DNA of 64,000 nucleotides, taken from the NCBI RefSeq assembly GCF_001673315.1, contig NZ_LZLQ01000055.1:1-64000 (forward strand). Direction: 5' to 3'. The translations under genes were made by a program, and so were the position numbers. Below, piece after piece: positions 26,330-34,130 of this stretch. Every line of letters starts with the position of its first letter. Positions within the stretch are counted from its first letter, which is position 1. The stretch is from Mycobacterium asiaticum. GTDB lineage: Bacteria > Actinomycetota > Actinomycetes > Mycobacteriales > Mycobacteriaceae. A model generated the notes under the pieces. The model saw only the letters and a list, made by a program, of their open reading frames with translations, was not told where the DNA came from and did not search any database.

Positions 26330-27388
26330 GTGCATAGCTCGTCCAAGTTCCGCGTGATCCAGTGGGCGACCGGGGGTGTCGGTAAAGCCGCCATTGAATG
26401 CGTGCAGAACCATCCGGACCTGGAGTTGGTCGGATGCTGGGTGCACAGTGCGGAAAAGGACGGTGTCGACGTCGGGCAGATCGTCGGCACCGCTGAGTTG
26501 GGTGTCACCGCCACCATCGACGCCGATCAGCTACTGGCCACCGAGGCCGACTGCGTCATGTACAGCCCGCTCATCCCCAACGACGACGAGGTCATCGCGA
26601 TCCTGCGCTCGGGCAAGAACGTGGTCACCCCCGTCGGTTGGGTGTATCCCGACCTGAGCAACCCACGCGTGCAGGCGATCGCCGACGCCGCCGTCGACGC
26701 CGGGGTGACGCTGCACGGGTCGGGTATCCACCCGGGCGGCATCACCGAGCGGTTCCCGCTGATGTTGTCGTCCTTGTCCTCGGCGGTAACCCATGTCCGT
26801 GCCGAAGAGTTCTCCGACATCCGCACCTACAACGCACCCGACGTGGTGCGCCACATCATGGGATTCGGCGGCACCCCCGAAGAGGCGATGCAAGGACCGA
26901 TGGCCAGCCTGCTCGAAGCCGGCTTCAAACAATCGGTGCGAATGATCGCCGATGTCATGGGATTCCGCATTGATCCCAACATCAGGACACTCCAGGAGAT
27001 CGCTGTCGCGACCGGTGATATCGACTACGAACCCGTGCCGATCACCAAGGGAACGGTGGCGGCCCGCCGGTTCCGCTGGCAGGCCATCGTCGACGGTGAA
27101 CCGGTGATCACCGCAGCGGTGAATTGGTTGATGGGCGGGGAGAATTTGGAACCGGCCTGGAACTTCGGCGAGCAGGGTGAGCGCTTCGAAGTCGAGATCA
27201 CCGGCGACCCGGACGTCAGCATCACCTTCAAGGGGTTGCAGCCGCAGTCGATCGCTGAAGGGCTGCAACGTAATCCCGGTGTCGTCGCCACCGCCAACCA
27301 TTGTGTCAACGCCATTCCCTACGTCTGCCCCGCCGAACCCGGCATCAAAACCTACCTGGACCTGCCCCTGATCGCCGGCCGCGCATGA
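26330..27388 (+). CDS. Amine-dehydrogenase-like NAD(P)-binding oxidoreductase, paralogue
   Basis: A 352-residue paralogue of the gene at 11554. GTG 26330 is chosen because GGGAGGT lies eight bases upstream. The N-terminal Rossmann motif is VIQWATGGVGKAAIE, followed by ELVGCWVHSAEKDGVDVG. The C-terminal GENLEPAWNF and IKTYLDLPL match the family. First gene of a probable operon with an SDR (16 bp downstream) and a TetR regulator. A catabolic oxidoreductase is likely; the substrate is unknown. Confidence 0.83.
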   Translation: MHSSSKFRVIQWATGGVGKAAIECVQNHPDLELVGCWVHSAEKDGVDVGQIVGTAELGVTATIDADQLLATEADCVMYSPLIPNDDEVIAILRSGKNVVTPVGWVYPDLSNPRVQAIADAAVDAGVTLHGSGIHPGGITERFPLMLSSLSSAVTHVRAEEFSDIRTYNAPDVVRHIMGFGGTPEEAMQGPMASLLEAGFKQSVRMIADVMGFRIDPNIRTLQEIAVATGDIDYEPVPITKGTVAARRFRWQAIVDGEPVITAAVNWLMGGENLEPAWNFGEQGERFEVEITGDPDVSITFKGLQPQSIAEGLQRNPGVVATANHCVNAIPYVCPAEPGIKTYLDLPLIAGRA

Positions 27389-27404
27389 GCATTGTCCTCA
27401 GGGG

Positions 27405-28178
27405 ATGAGCTACTCCCATCCCCAATCATTGAGCGGGCAGGTTGCGATCGTCACCGGCGCGGCACAGGGCGTCGGCAAAGGGGTGGCCGCCGCACTCTTG
27501 GAGCGCGGCGCCGCGGTGCTGCTGGTCGACACCCAGGGCGACAAGCTCGACGCCACCACTACCGAACTCGGTGCGGCCGGGCGGGTCGCGATGATCCAGG
27601 CTGACCTTCGCGAGCCCGACAGCGCACAACGCATCGTGGCGCGCGCGGTCGACTCGTTCGGCACGGTGCACGGCCTGGTCAACAACGCCATCGCGACCAA
27701 TGAGCCAAAAGCGTTCGTGGACATCACCACCGACGACCTGGCGCTCGGTTACGAGGTCGGTCCGCGCGCCACTTTCCTGCTGATGCAGGCCGTGTACCCG
27801 CTCATGGCCGAGGCGGGCAGCGGATCGATTGTGAACCTGGGCTCGGGAACGGGCACCGGTGGTGAACCGAAGTGGGGCGGTTACGCCGCCGCCAAGGAAG
27901 GCATCCGGGGCTTGTCGAAGGTCGCCGCCCTGGAATGGGGCCGTGACAACATTCGCGTCAACGTTATCTGCCCATTCGCCGAATCCGACGGCGTCAAGTT
28001 CTGGAAACAGTTTGCTCCCACTGATTACGCGAAGGCGGTCGGACGCGTCCCGATGAAGAGAATCGGCGACGTCCGCACCGACGTCGGCGCGCTCGTTGCG
28101 TTCCTGCTCGGGGGCGACGCCACCTTCATCACCGGACAAACCATTCACGTCGACGGCGGCATCGGTAGCTTCCGGTGA
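27405..28178 (+). CDS. Short-chain dehydrogenase/reductase
   Basis: Classical SDR of 257 residues. The cofactor motif is TGAAQGVGKG (residues 17-26), then NNAIA, active-site Ser in NLGSGTG and YAAAK. The end HVDGGIGSFR is canonical. ATG 27405 follows the short AGGGG. It overlaps the TetR gene by GTGA, so expression is coupled to that regulator. Confidence 0.92.
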   Translation: MSYSHPQSLSGQVAIVTGAAQGVGKGVAAALLERGAAVLLVDTQGDKLDATTTELGAAGRVAMIQADLREPDSAQRIVARAVDSFGTVHGLVNNAIATNEPKAFVDITTDDLALGYEVGPRATFLLMQAVYPLMAEAGSGSIVNLGSGTGTGGEPKWGGYAAAKEGIRGLSKVAALEWGRDNIRVNVICPFAESDGVKFWKQFAPTDYAKAVGRVPMKRIGDVRTDVGALVAFLLGGDATFITGQTIHVDGGIGSFR

Positions 28179-28762
28179 CAACGTCCTTGCGAGACCGTCA
28201 GCGCGACCAGGTCCGCGCCGACATCCGGCGTGCGGCCTTCCGGCTCTTCATCGAACGCGGCTACGACGCCGTGACCACCGAGGAAATCGCAGCGGCAGCA
28301 GGTGTTTCGCCGCGCACGTTCTTTCGGCATGTGCCGGTGAAGGAGGACTTGCTGCTGGGACCCGTACGCCACGGCGGTGCCGCGATCGTCAGCATGCTCG
28401 AACAACGGCCCGCCACCGAATCGGCCGATGTCGCGCTGGTCAACGCCATCATCAGCCGGACACGGTCTTTCGACCCGACCGATTGCGAAGAATGGCGGGC
28501 AGCACTGCTGGTGGCCCCCGACCTGCTGGGCAAGGTCACGATGTACGCCCCAGCCGACCGGGAACGAGCGACGAAGTTGATCGCCGAGCGAATGAGCGTG
28601 CACCCCGACGGAGACATCCGACCCGGACTTTTGGTCCAGATCGGTTTTGCAGCGGGGGATTTCGCGTTTCAGCATTGGGTACGCGGAACCGGCGCCCACC
28701 ACCCGCTGGACTTCTACGTCACGCAGGCTCTGCAGGCGGTGCAGAGCCCCTACTGGAGCTAA
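28175..28762 (+). CDS. TetR-family transcriptional regulator
   Basis: A 195-residue repressor. The N-terminal helix-turn-helix is FIERGYDAVTTEEIAAAAGVSPRTFFRHVPVKEDLL. The ligand-binding C-terminal domain is variable, as usual. The GTG start overlaps the SDR stop (GTGA). Likely autoregulates its operon through the palindrome at 26269-26285. The stop overlaps the convergent dehydrogenase gene by four bases. Confidence 0.92.
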   Translation: MTTSLRDRQRDQVRADIRRAAFRLFIERGYDAVTTEEIAAAAGVSPRTFFRHVPVKEDLLLGPVRHGGAAIVSMLEQRPATESADVALVNAIISRTRSFDPTDCEEWRAALLVAPDLLGKVTMYAPADRERATKLIAERMSVHPDGDIRPGLLVQIGFAAGDFAFQHWVRGTGAHHPLDFYVTQALQAVQSPYWS

Positions 28763-29757
28763 CCGCGAAGTGCTTCCGGATTAGCGATCCGGATGGGTGA
28801 CCCATCCAGCCATGCGGCTACGGATTCGGCGGTGTCCGCGTAGAAGGCGCTGAGCATCTCGCGGGTGACATAGCCAAGATGCGGCGACAGGGTTACGTTG
28901 GGCAGCCGCCGCAGTGGGTGCTCGGCCGGAAGCGGTTCGGTGTCAAAGACATCGAGCCCTGCGCCGGCGATTCGTTTACTGGTCAGTGCATCGATCAGTG
29001 CGGCCTCGTCGACGATCGGTCCGCGAGACGTGTTGATCAGGTACGCGGTCGGCTTCATCGCAGCCAGCTCAGCCTCGCCGACCAGGCGTCGGGTTCGTTC
29101 GGACAGCACGAGATGGATAGCGACGATGTCGGATTCCTCGAACAGCGCCGCCTTCTCCACCCGGCTGGCACCCACCTGCTGCGCCGTCTCGTCGGTGAGG
29201 TGCTGGCTCCACGCGATGACTCGCATGCCGAACACGTTGGCGTACTCTGCCATCCGTTTGCCGACTCGGCCTAGGCCAAGAAGTCCGAGCGTCTTTCCGG
29301 ACAGGGTGATGCCGGTCGTGGACTGCCACCCGCCGGCACGCATGCTTCGATGTTCCTCGGCCAGGTTGCGCACGGTCGCGATCAGCAGTCCCCACGCCAG
29401 TTCCGGGGTCGCGTCACGTACGGCCCGGAAGCGGGGATGGGCGAAATCCGAGTGGGCGACCAGGACGCCACGCTCGGTTGCTGCAGCCATATCGAGATTG
29501 GGCAGGCTCCGGCCGACGATGGTGATCAGTTTGAGGTTGGGCAGTCGCTCGATCAGCGTGCGCGGCAGCGCCATACGCTCCCGCAGCGTGCAAATCACAT
29601 CGAACGGCTGCAGCACCTCAGCCGCCTCCGCTTCGGCAAGATGCCGACCGAAAACGGTTATCCCGGCGCGCTTTTGGACGGAATACCAGTCGGCATACCG
29701 GAGGGCTACGCCGGCGTAGTCGTCGAGTATCGCCACCCGGGGTACAGCTGGTTCCAT
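28759..29757 (-). CDS. D-2-hydroxyacid dehydrogenase, NAD-dependent
   Basis: A 332-residue protein of the phosphoglycerate/lactate dehydrogenase superfamily. The nucleotide-binding motif is LGLLGLGRVGKRMA (about residue 157), substrate/catalytic Arg lies in LINTSRGPIVDE, Glu in AGLDVFDTEPLP, and His in VTLSPHLGYVT. The N-terminus (VAILDDYAGVALRYADW) resembles the group often linked to lyase/CoA-transferase pathways. It lies downstream of, and in the same direction as, the CitE/CaiB/monooxygenase operon, after a 176-bp gap. Confidence 0.9.
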   Translation of the reverse strand: MEPAVPRVAILDDYAGVALRYADWYSVQKRAGITVFGRHLAEAEAAEVLQPFDVICTLRERMALPRTLIERLPNLKLITIVGRSLPNLDMAAATERGVLVAHSDFAHPRFRAVRDATPELAWGLLIATVRNLAEEHRSMRAGGWQSTTGITLSGKTLGLLGLGRVGKRMAEYANVFGMRVIAWSQHLTDETAQQVGASRVEKAALFEESDIVAIHLVLSERTRRLVGEAELAAMKPTAYLINTSRGPIVDEAALIDALTSKRIAGAGLDVFDTEPLPAEHPLRRLPNVTLSPHLGYVTREMLSAFYADTAESVAAWLDGSPIRIANPEALRG

Positions 29758-29933
29758 CGCCGCAATCTACCCGGTCGGCCAGGTTGGGCTGGTGAGTATC
29801 GAGACTGCGTGTGCCGCGCCGACCCTGTGTCCAGGGTTACCTGTAGCGACTCTGCGCGATCTGAGCTCAGCTTCGATGCCGTCGGCGCAGGCTCGGTGCG
29901 CAGCGCCGCGTCAGTTCAGCGCTTACCGCACTT
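29758..29933. other. Intergenic, 176 bp
   Basis: Contains one small inverted repeat, ACCCTG-TGTC-CAGGGT (29822-29837), but no gene, tRNA or clear promoter that I can see. It separates the dehydrogenase from the operon upstream and may end that operon's transcript. Confidence 0.4.
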
Positions 29934-30854
29934 TTAGCCCTCGCCCTCAGCCGCTTCCAGCAAAGCGGCACGAGCCAGCGTTTCCTGCGCCATCTTCACA
30001 TGGGCGGCATCGACGAGGACACCGCCGACCCCGACGGCTCCGCGGCCATTGGCTTCGGCTTCCCGGTAGGCCGCGAGATTGCGTTGCGCGAGCGCGATCT
30101 CGTCGACCGTCGGCGCGTAAACCTCGTTCGCGACGGGCACCTGGCTGGGATGGATCGCCCACTTGCCGCGGTAGCCCAACAGAGACGCGCGGCGGGCATC
30201 GCGTTCGTAGCCGGTGAGATCCCGGTAGTCGGGATAGGGCGCATCGATGGCGTCGATGCCCGCGATGCGCGCCGCGACGATCACCTTGCTGCGCGCGTAA
30301 TACCAGAAATCACCGGGGTATTCGCCGAGCGGGACGAAATTGGTGTCGACCCGTGCGCCTTGTGACAGTGCGAAGTCACCCACGCCGAAGATGAGGGCAT
30401 CCAGCCGCGGACTGGCCACCGCGATCGCTTCGGCGTTGGCCAGCCCTTCCACCTCCTCGATGAGCACTTCCAAACGGATCTGCTTGTCCAGCGCAAGCTT
30501 TGCCTCGAGCTGGGTGAGCAGCACGTCCACCCACCAGACGTCACGCGCGGTGCGCGCCTTCGGAATGATGACGGTGTCGAGATTGGGTCCCGCCGCGGTG
30601 ACGACGTCGATGAGGTCGTCGTGGCACCAGCGGGTGTCCAAACCGTTGATCCGGACGGCACGAACGGTGCGGCCCCAGTCGATGTCGTTGAGCGCGGCGA
30701 TCGCTTTGGCGCGCGCGGTTTCCTTGTACGCCGCAGGCACCGCATCTTCGAGATCGAGGAAGACCAAGTCGGCGCCGCACCCGGCAGCCTTGTCGAACAT
30801 GCCGTCGTTGCTCGCGGGTACGGCGAGTTCGGAGCGGCGCAGCAGTTGAGTCAT
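29934..30854 (-). CDS. CitE-like CoA-ester lyase (HpcH/HpaI aldolase family)
   Basis: A 306-residue TIM-barrel lyase of the citrate-lyase-beta / malyl-CoA lyase group. Signatures are RSELAVPASNDGMFDKAAGCGADLVFLDLEDAVP (phosphate and Mg2+ region), IPKARTARDV, LEVLIEEVEGLANAEAIA (metal Glu), and DALIFGVGDFA (metal Asp). GKWAIHPSQV near the C-terminus is typical. In the same operon as a CaiB-type CoA transferase (14-bp gap), consistent with activation of an acid to its CoA ester and then cleavage. Confidence 0.92.
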   Translation of the reverse strand: MTQLLRRSELAVPASNDGMFDKAAGCGADLVFLDLEDAVPAAYKETARAKAIAALNDIDWGRTVRAVRINGLDTRWCHDDLIDVVTAAGPNLDTVIIPKARTARDVWWVDVLLTQLEAKLALDKQIRLEVLIEEVEGLANAEAIAVASPRLDALIFGVGDFALSQGARVDTNFVPLGEYPGDFWYYARSKVIVAARIAGIDAIDAPYPDYRDLTGYERDARRASLLGYRGKWAIHPSQVPVANEVYAPTVDEIALAQRNLAAYREAEANGRGAVGVGGVLVDAAHVKMAQETLARAALLEAAEGEG

Positions 30855-30867
30855 TTCCGTCGTCTCC

Positions 30868-32052
30868 TCATATCACGCTGCGGGTGTGCAGGTCGTCGAT
30901 GTCGTCGGGGCTCAGACCGAGTAGTTCGCCATAGATCTCGGCATTGTGCTGCCCGAGTGTGGGTCCCAGGTGGTCGACCGTGCCGGCCACAGCGGAGAAC
31001 CGCGGCACCGGCGCCTGTACCGTCATCGGTCCGAGTTGGTCGTCCGGCACGGAGACAAACACCTCGCGATGCCCGAGTTGAACGTCGCCGAGCAGGTCGG
31101 TGACGTCGTACACGGGTGCCGCGGCGACGTCATGCGCTTCGAAGGTTGCCATCGCTTCCGAAAGAGTCCGCTTCGCAACCCAATCCGCCACCGCGGTGTC
31201 CACCTCGCCCGCTCGGGCGAGCCGCCGTTGCGGATCGGAGAAGTCGGCATGATGCACGAAATCGTCCCGCCCGATGGCGTGAAAAACCCGCAATGCCAAG
31301 GCCGGTGAACTGCCCGACATCGCCAACCACCGCCCATCGGCGGTGCGGTAGGTGTTGCGTGGGGCCGAGATATCCCACCGGTTGCCGGACCTTTCCGGCA
31401 CCAGCCCCAGCTGGTCGTAAGCCAGCAATGTCTGTTCCAGCAACCGGGTGAGCGGGTCGATGAGGTTGACGTCGATCAGTTGACCCGGTCCGCCATGTAC
31501 GTCGCGGTGGTAGAGCGCCATCATCACCGCATAGGCCGCGTTCAGCGACGCCACACCGTCGGCCAGCATGAACGGCGGCAGGGTCGGTGGTCCCCCGGCC
31601 TGACCGGTGATGTGGGCAAAGCCGCTCATCGCCTCCCCGAGCGTGCCGAAACCTGGCCGTTCACTTTTCGGGCCGGTCAATCCGTAGCCGGTGATGTGCA
31701 ACACGACAATTCGCTCGTTGACCGCGCGCAGGCTCTCGTAGTCCAACCCCCATTTGCGCAGGGTCTGCGGTCGCGTGTTCAGAATCGCTACGTCGGCCAT
31801 GGCCACTAGCCGACGCACCAGGTCCTGCCCCTCAGCGCAGCGCATATCCAGTGTCACACAGCGCTTGTTACGGGATATCGACTTCCACATCAGGCCGACA
31901 CCGTCGCGTTGGTTTCCCCATCCCCGAATGGGATCACCCGTACCGGGTTGCTCGACCTTGATGACATCGGCGCCGAATTCCCCCAGATAGGTTGCCACCA
32001 ACGGCGCTGCGGCCAGAGTGGCCAGGTCGAGCACCCGCACACCGTCAAGCAT
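30868..32052 (-). CDS. CaiB/BaiF-type CoA transferase
   Basis: Family III CoA transferase of 394 residues. N-terminal LDGVRVLDLATLAAAPLVATYLGEFGADVIKVEQP is the family hallmark; the catalytic Asp is expected in VMMALYHRDVHGGPGQLIDVNL. The start overlaps the upstream monooxygenase stop by eight bases. Moves CoA between carboxylic acids; the partner lyase is adjacent. Confidence 0.93.
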   Translation of the reverse strand: MLDGVRVLDLATLAAAPLVATYLGEFGADVIKVEQPGTGDPIRGWGNQRDGVGLMWKSISRNKRCVTLDMRCAEGQDLVRRLVAMADVAILNTRPQTLRKWGLDYESLRAVNERIVVLHITGYGLTGPKSERPGFGTLGEAMSGFAHITGQAGGPPTLPPFMLADGVASLNAAYAVMMALYHRDVHGGPGQLIDVNLIDPLTRLLEQTLLAYDQLGLVPERSGNRWDISAPRNTYRTADGRWLAMSGSSPALALRVFHAIGRDDFVHHADFSDPQRRLARAGEVDTAVADWVAKRTLSEAMATFEAHDVAAAPVYDVTDLLGDVQLGHREVFVSVPDDQLGPMTVQAPVPRFSAVAGTVDHLGPTLGQHNAEIYGELLGLSPDDIDDLHTRSVI

Positions 32053-33394
32053 TGGCGCCGACCCGTGCGGGTCGCTGTAATCCGAGGTGACCCCGCAGTG
32101 TGGCCGATTCGTAGGCGGTGCGGAACAGTCCGCGTCGTTGCAGTTGCGGAACCACCATGCGCACCACGTCTTCGAAGGCCCCCGGCAGATGCGTCGCCGC
32201 CAGGACGAATCCGTCGCAGGCCCCTCCTTCGAACCAGTCCGCCATCTGATCGGCTACCTGCTCGCCGGTACCGACGAACCGCGGGCCCTGCAACAGCGTG
32301 GCACGGTGACCGGCCAGATCGCCGACGGTCACCGGGCCACTGAGATGTTCGCGCAGATTCTGCACCAGTCCGCGGATACCGGACACCGCAGCGATGAGCT
32401 CATCTGTGACCAGATCGTCCAAATCATGTTGTGCGAAGTCATAATTCATCAGCTCGGACAGCAGCGTGAGCGATGCCATCGGATGCACCAGGTCGTTGAG
32501 GAACATCGCCTCGCGATCCTTGGCGTGCGCCTCCGACTCTCCCACTACGGCGTAAGCCATCGGGCAGATGCGTACCGATCCCGGATCCCGCCCGGCCGCC
32601 TCGATCCGTTGCTTCTGGTCCGCGTAATGGCTCCGGGCAACCTCTATGCCGGGATCCCCGGTGAAGATCAATTCGGCCCAGCGCGAAGCGAATTCGCGCC
32701 CACGCCCCGAAGACCCGGCCTGGATGATGACCGGGCGGCCCTGCGGGGTCCGGGGTACGGTCAGCGGGCCGCGCGCGGAGAAGTACTGACCCACGTGGCC
32801 AAGTTCGTGCACCTTCGCCGGATCCGCATAGTGGCCAGACGCGCGGTCGTGCAGTACCGCGTCGTCCTCCCAGGTGTCCCACAGCCCGGTGACCACGTCC
32901 AGGAACTCCTCGGCGCGGTCGTAGCGTTCGTCGTGGCCGAGGTGTGCGCCGATGCCGAAATTCTGCGCCTCGCTGTCGTTGACGGAGGTGACGACATTCC
33001 ACGCGGCGCGGCCTCCGGAGAGGTGATCCAACGAGGCGAAGGTGCGCGCCACATGAAACGGCGCGTAATACGTGGTCGAGTAGGTGGCGCCGAGCCCGAT
33101 GCGCGAAGTGGCCTCCGCCAGTACCCCGAGCACCACACCGAGGTCCAGCTTGACCGGACGCGCACCGAAGGACACCGCTTCGGCTACGGATCCGCCATAG
33201 ACCCCTGGCATCGCCAGTCGGTCGTCGAAGAACATCAGGTCGAAGCAGCCCTCTTCCAACTGCCGGCCGATCTTCGCGTAGTAGGACGCATCGAGGTAGC
33301 GGTGCTCGGTCGCGGGGTGCCGCCACGAGCCCGCATACACCGATGTGCTGCCGGCCTGCATGAACGCCACCAGGGTCATCTTGTCGCTTCGCAC
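32045..33394 (-). CDS. Flavin-dependent monooxygenase (NtaA/SnaA/DszA, luciferase-like)
   Basis: A TIM-barrel FMNH2-dependent oxygenase of about 449 residues. Landmarks: AGSWRHPATEHRYLDASYYAKIGRQLEEGCFDLMFFDD, GLGATYSTTYYAPFHVARTFASLDHLSGGRAAWNVVTS and GRPVIIQAGSSGRGREFAS, all typical of NtaA/DszA. Start chosen at GTG 33394, because TAGATT ends seven bases upstream on this strand; ATG 33379 (MTLVAFMQAG) is the alternative. First gene of the operon with the CaiB and CitE homologues, and divergent from a GntR regulator. Probably initiates degradation of an organic N- or S-compound; this is inference. Confidence 0.9.
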   Translation of the reverse strand: MRSDKMTLVAFMQAGSTSVYAGSWRHPATEHRYLDASYYAKIGRQLEEGCFDLMFFDDRLAMPGVYGGSVAEAVSFGARPVKLDLGVVLGVLAEATSRIGLGATYSTTYYAPFHVARTFASLDHLSGGRAAWNVVTSVNDSEAQNFGIGAHLGHDERYDRAEEFLDVVTGLWDTWEDDAVLHDRASGHYADPAKVHELGHVGQYFSARGPLTVPRTPQGRPVIIQAGSSGRGREFASRWAELIFTGDPGIEVARSHYADQKQRIEAAGRDPGSVRICPMAYAVVGESEAHAKDREAMFLNDLVHPMASLTLLSELMNYDFAQHDLDDLVTDELIAAVSGIRGLVQNLREHLSGPVTVGDLAGHRATLLQGPRFVGTGEQVADQMADWFEGGACDGFVLAATHLPGAFEDVVRMVVPQLQRRGLFRTAYESATLRGHLGLQRPARVGANA

Positions 33395-33401
33395 AGTTGT
33401 G

Positions 33402-33456
33402 AATCTAACACCTGATATTTCAGATTTCAAATATTAAATTAGGCGCCTGTTATGCT
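33402..33456. promoter_or_regulatory. Divergent promoter region with AT-rich inverted repeat
   Basis: Contains two -10 elements facing apart: TAGATT (33402-33407, minus) for the monooxygenase and TATGCT (33451-33456, plus) for the GntR gene. Between them lies the inverted repeat ATATTT (33415-33420) / AAATAT (33429-33434), in the most AT-rich stretch of the locus. It is a good candidate operator for the adjacent GntR regulator. Confidence 0.6.
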
Positions 33457-33463
33457 CGCACCC

Positions 33464-34120
33464 GTGCCGTCAGACTCGGGAATCGACATCTCGGGCACCG
33501 TCCGCGAGCGCGCTGCCCGGGAACTGCGCGACCGCATCCTCACCGGCACCCTCCCGGCCGGCTCGCGCCTGGACCTCGACGCCATCACCGAAGAATTCGC
33601 CACCAGCCGCACCCCGGTCCGCGAGGCACTGCTGGAGCTGTCTTTCGAGGGTCTGGTGCGTGTCGCACCCCGCAGCGGGGTCACCGTGATCGGCATCAGC
33701 TCCGGCGATGTGCTGGACAGCTTCACCATCCTGGGTGTGCTGACCGGCCAGGCCGCCGCCTGGGCGGCCGAACGAGTGAAACCTGACGAACTGGCGGCGT
33801 TGCGTGAACTCGCAGCCGATGTCGCGGCACGATCCGGCGACGACAGCATCGGCGAGGCGAATTGGCTTTTCCACCAGAGGATTCACCGTGCCGCCCACTC
33901 CCAGCGGCTGATGACGCAGATCAAGCAGGCCGCACGGGTGGTGCCCACCAATTTCCTCACCCTGTTCCCCGACCACGAGAAGCATTCACTGGACGAGCAT
34001 CGGGAATTGCTCGACGCGCTCGCGGTCAAGGACGCCGAGCGTGCCCGAACCATTGCCGAGCGCCACGTTCTGGACGCCGGGCGCTCGCTGGTCGACTGGT
34101 TGGAACGGCGCGACCACTAG
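33464..34120 (+). CDS. GntR-family regulator (FadR/FCD type)
   Basis: A 218-residue regulator. The winged helix is RAARELRDRILTGTLPAGSRLDLDAITEEFATSRTPVREALLELSFEGLV. The C-terminal all-helical FCD-like effector domain has the metal-binding histidines typical of the group (FHQRIHRAAHS, DEHRELLDALA, AERHV). GTG 33464 is chosen over ATG 33452 since that ATG overlaps the -10 TATGCT. Likely controls the divergent catabolic operon. Confidence 0.9.
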   Translation: MPSDSGIDISGTVRERAARELRDRILTGTLPAGSRLDLDAITEEFATSRTPVREALLELSFEGLVRVAPRSGVTVIGISSGDVLDSFTILGVLTGQAAAWAAERVKPDELAALRELAADVAARSGDDSIGEANWLFHQRIHRAAHSQRLMTQIKQAARVVPTNFLTLFPDHEKHSLDEHRELLDALAVKDAERARTIAERHVLDAGRSLVDWLERRDH

Positions 34121-34123
34121 GGT
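34118..34123 (+). promoter_or_regulatory. -10 element TAGGGT, leaderless promoter overlapping GntR stop
   Basis: TAGGGT starts in the TAG stop of the GntR gene and ends seven bases before GTG 34131. It would give the synthetase gene its own leaderless transcript. AAAGG just before the GTG could alternatively serve as a weak ribosome site. Confidence 0.5.
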
Positions 34124-34130
34124 TCCAAAG

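Noticed and set aside
32087-33415. A 442-codon plus-strand frame opposite the flavin monooxygenase
   Set aside because: Shadow frame; the monooxygenase, its promoter and operon overlap all lie on the minus strand.
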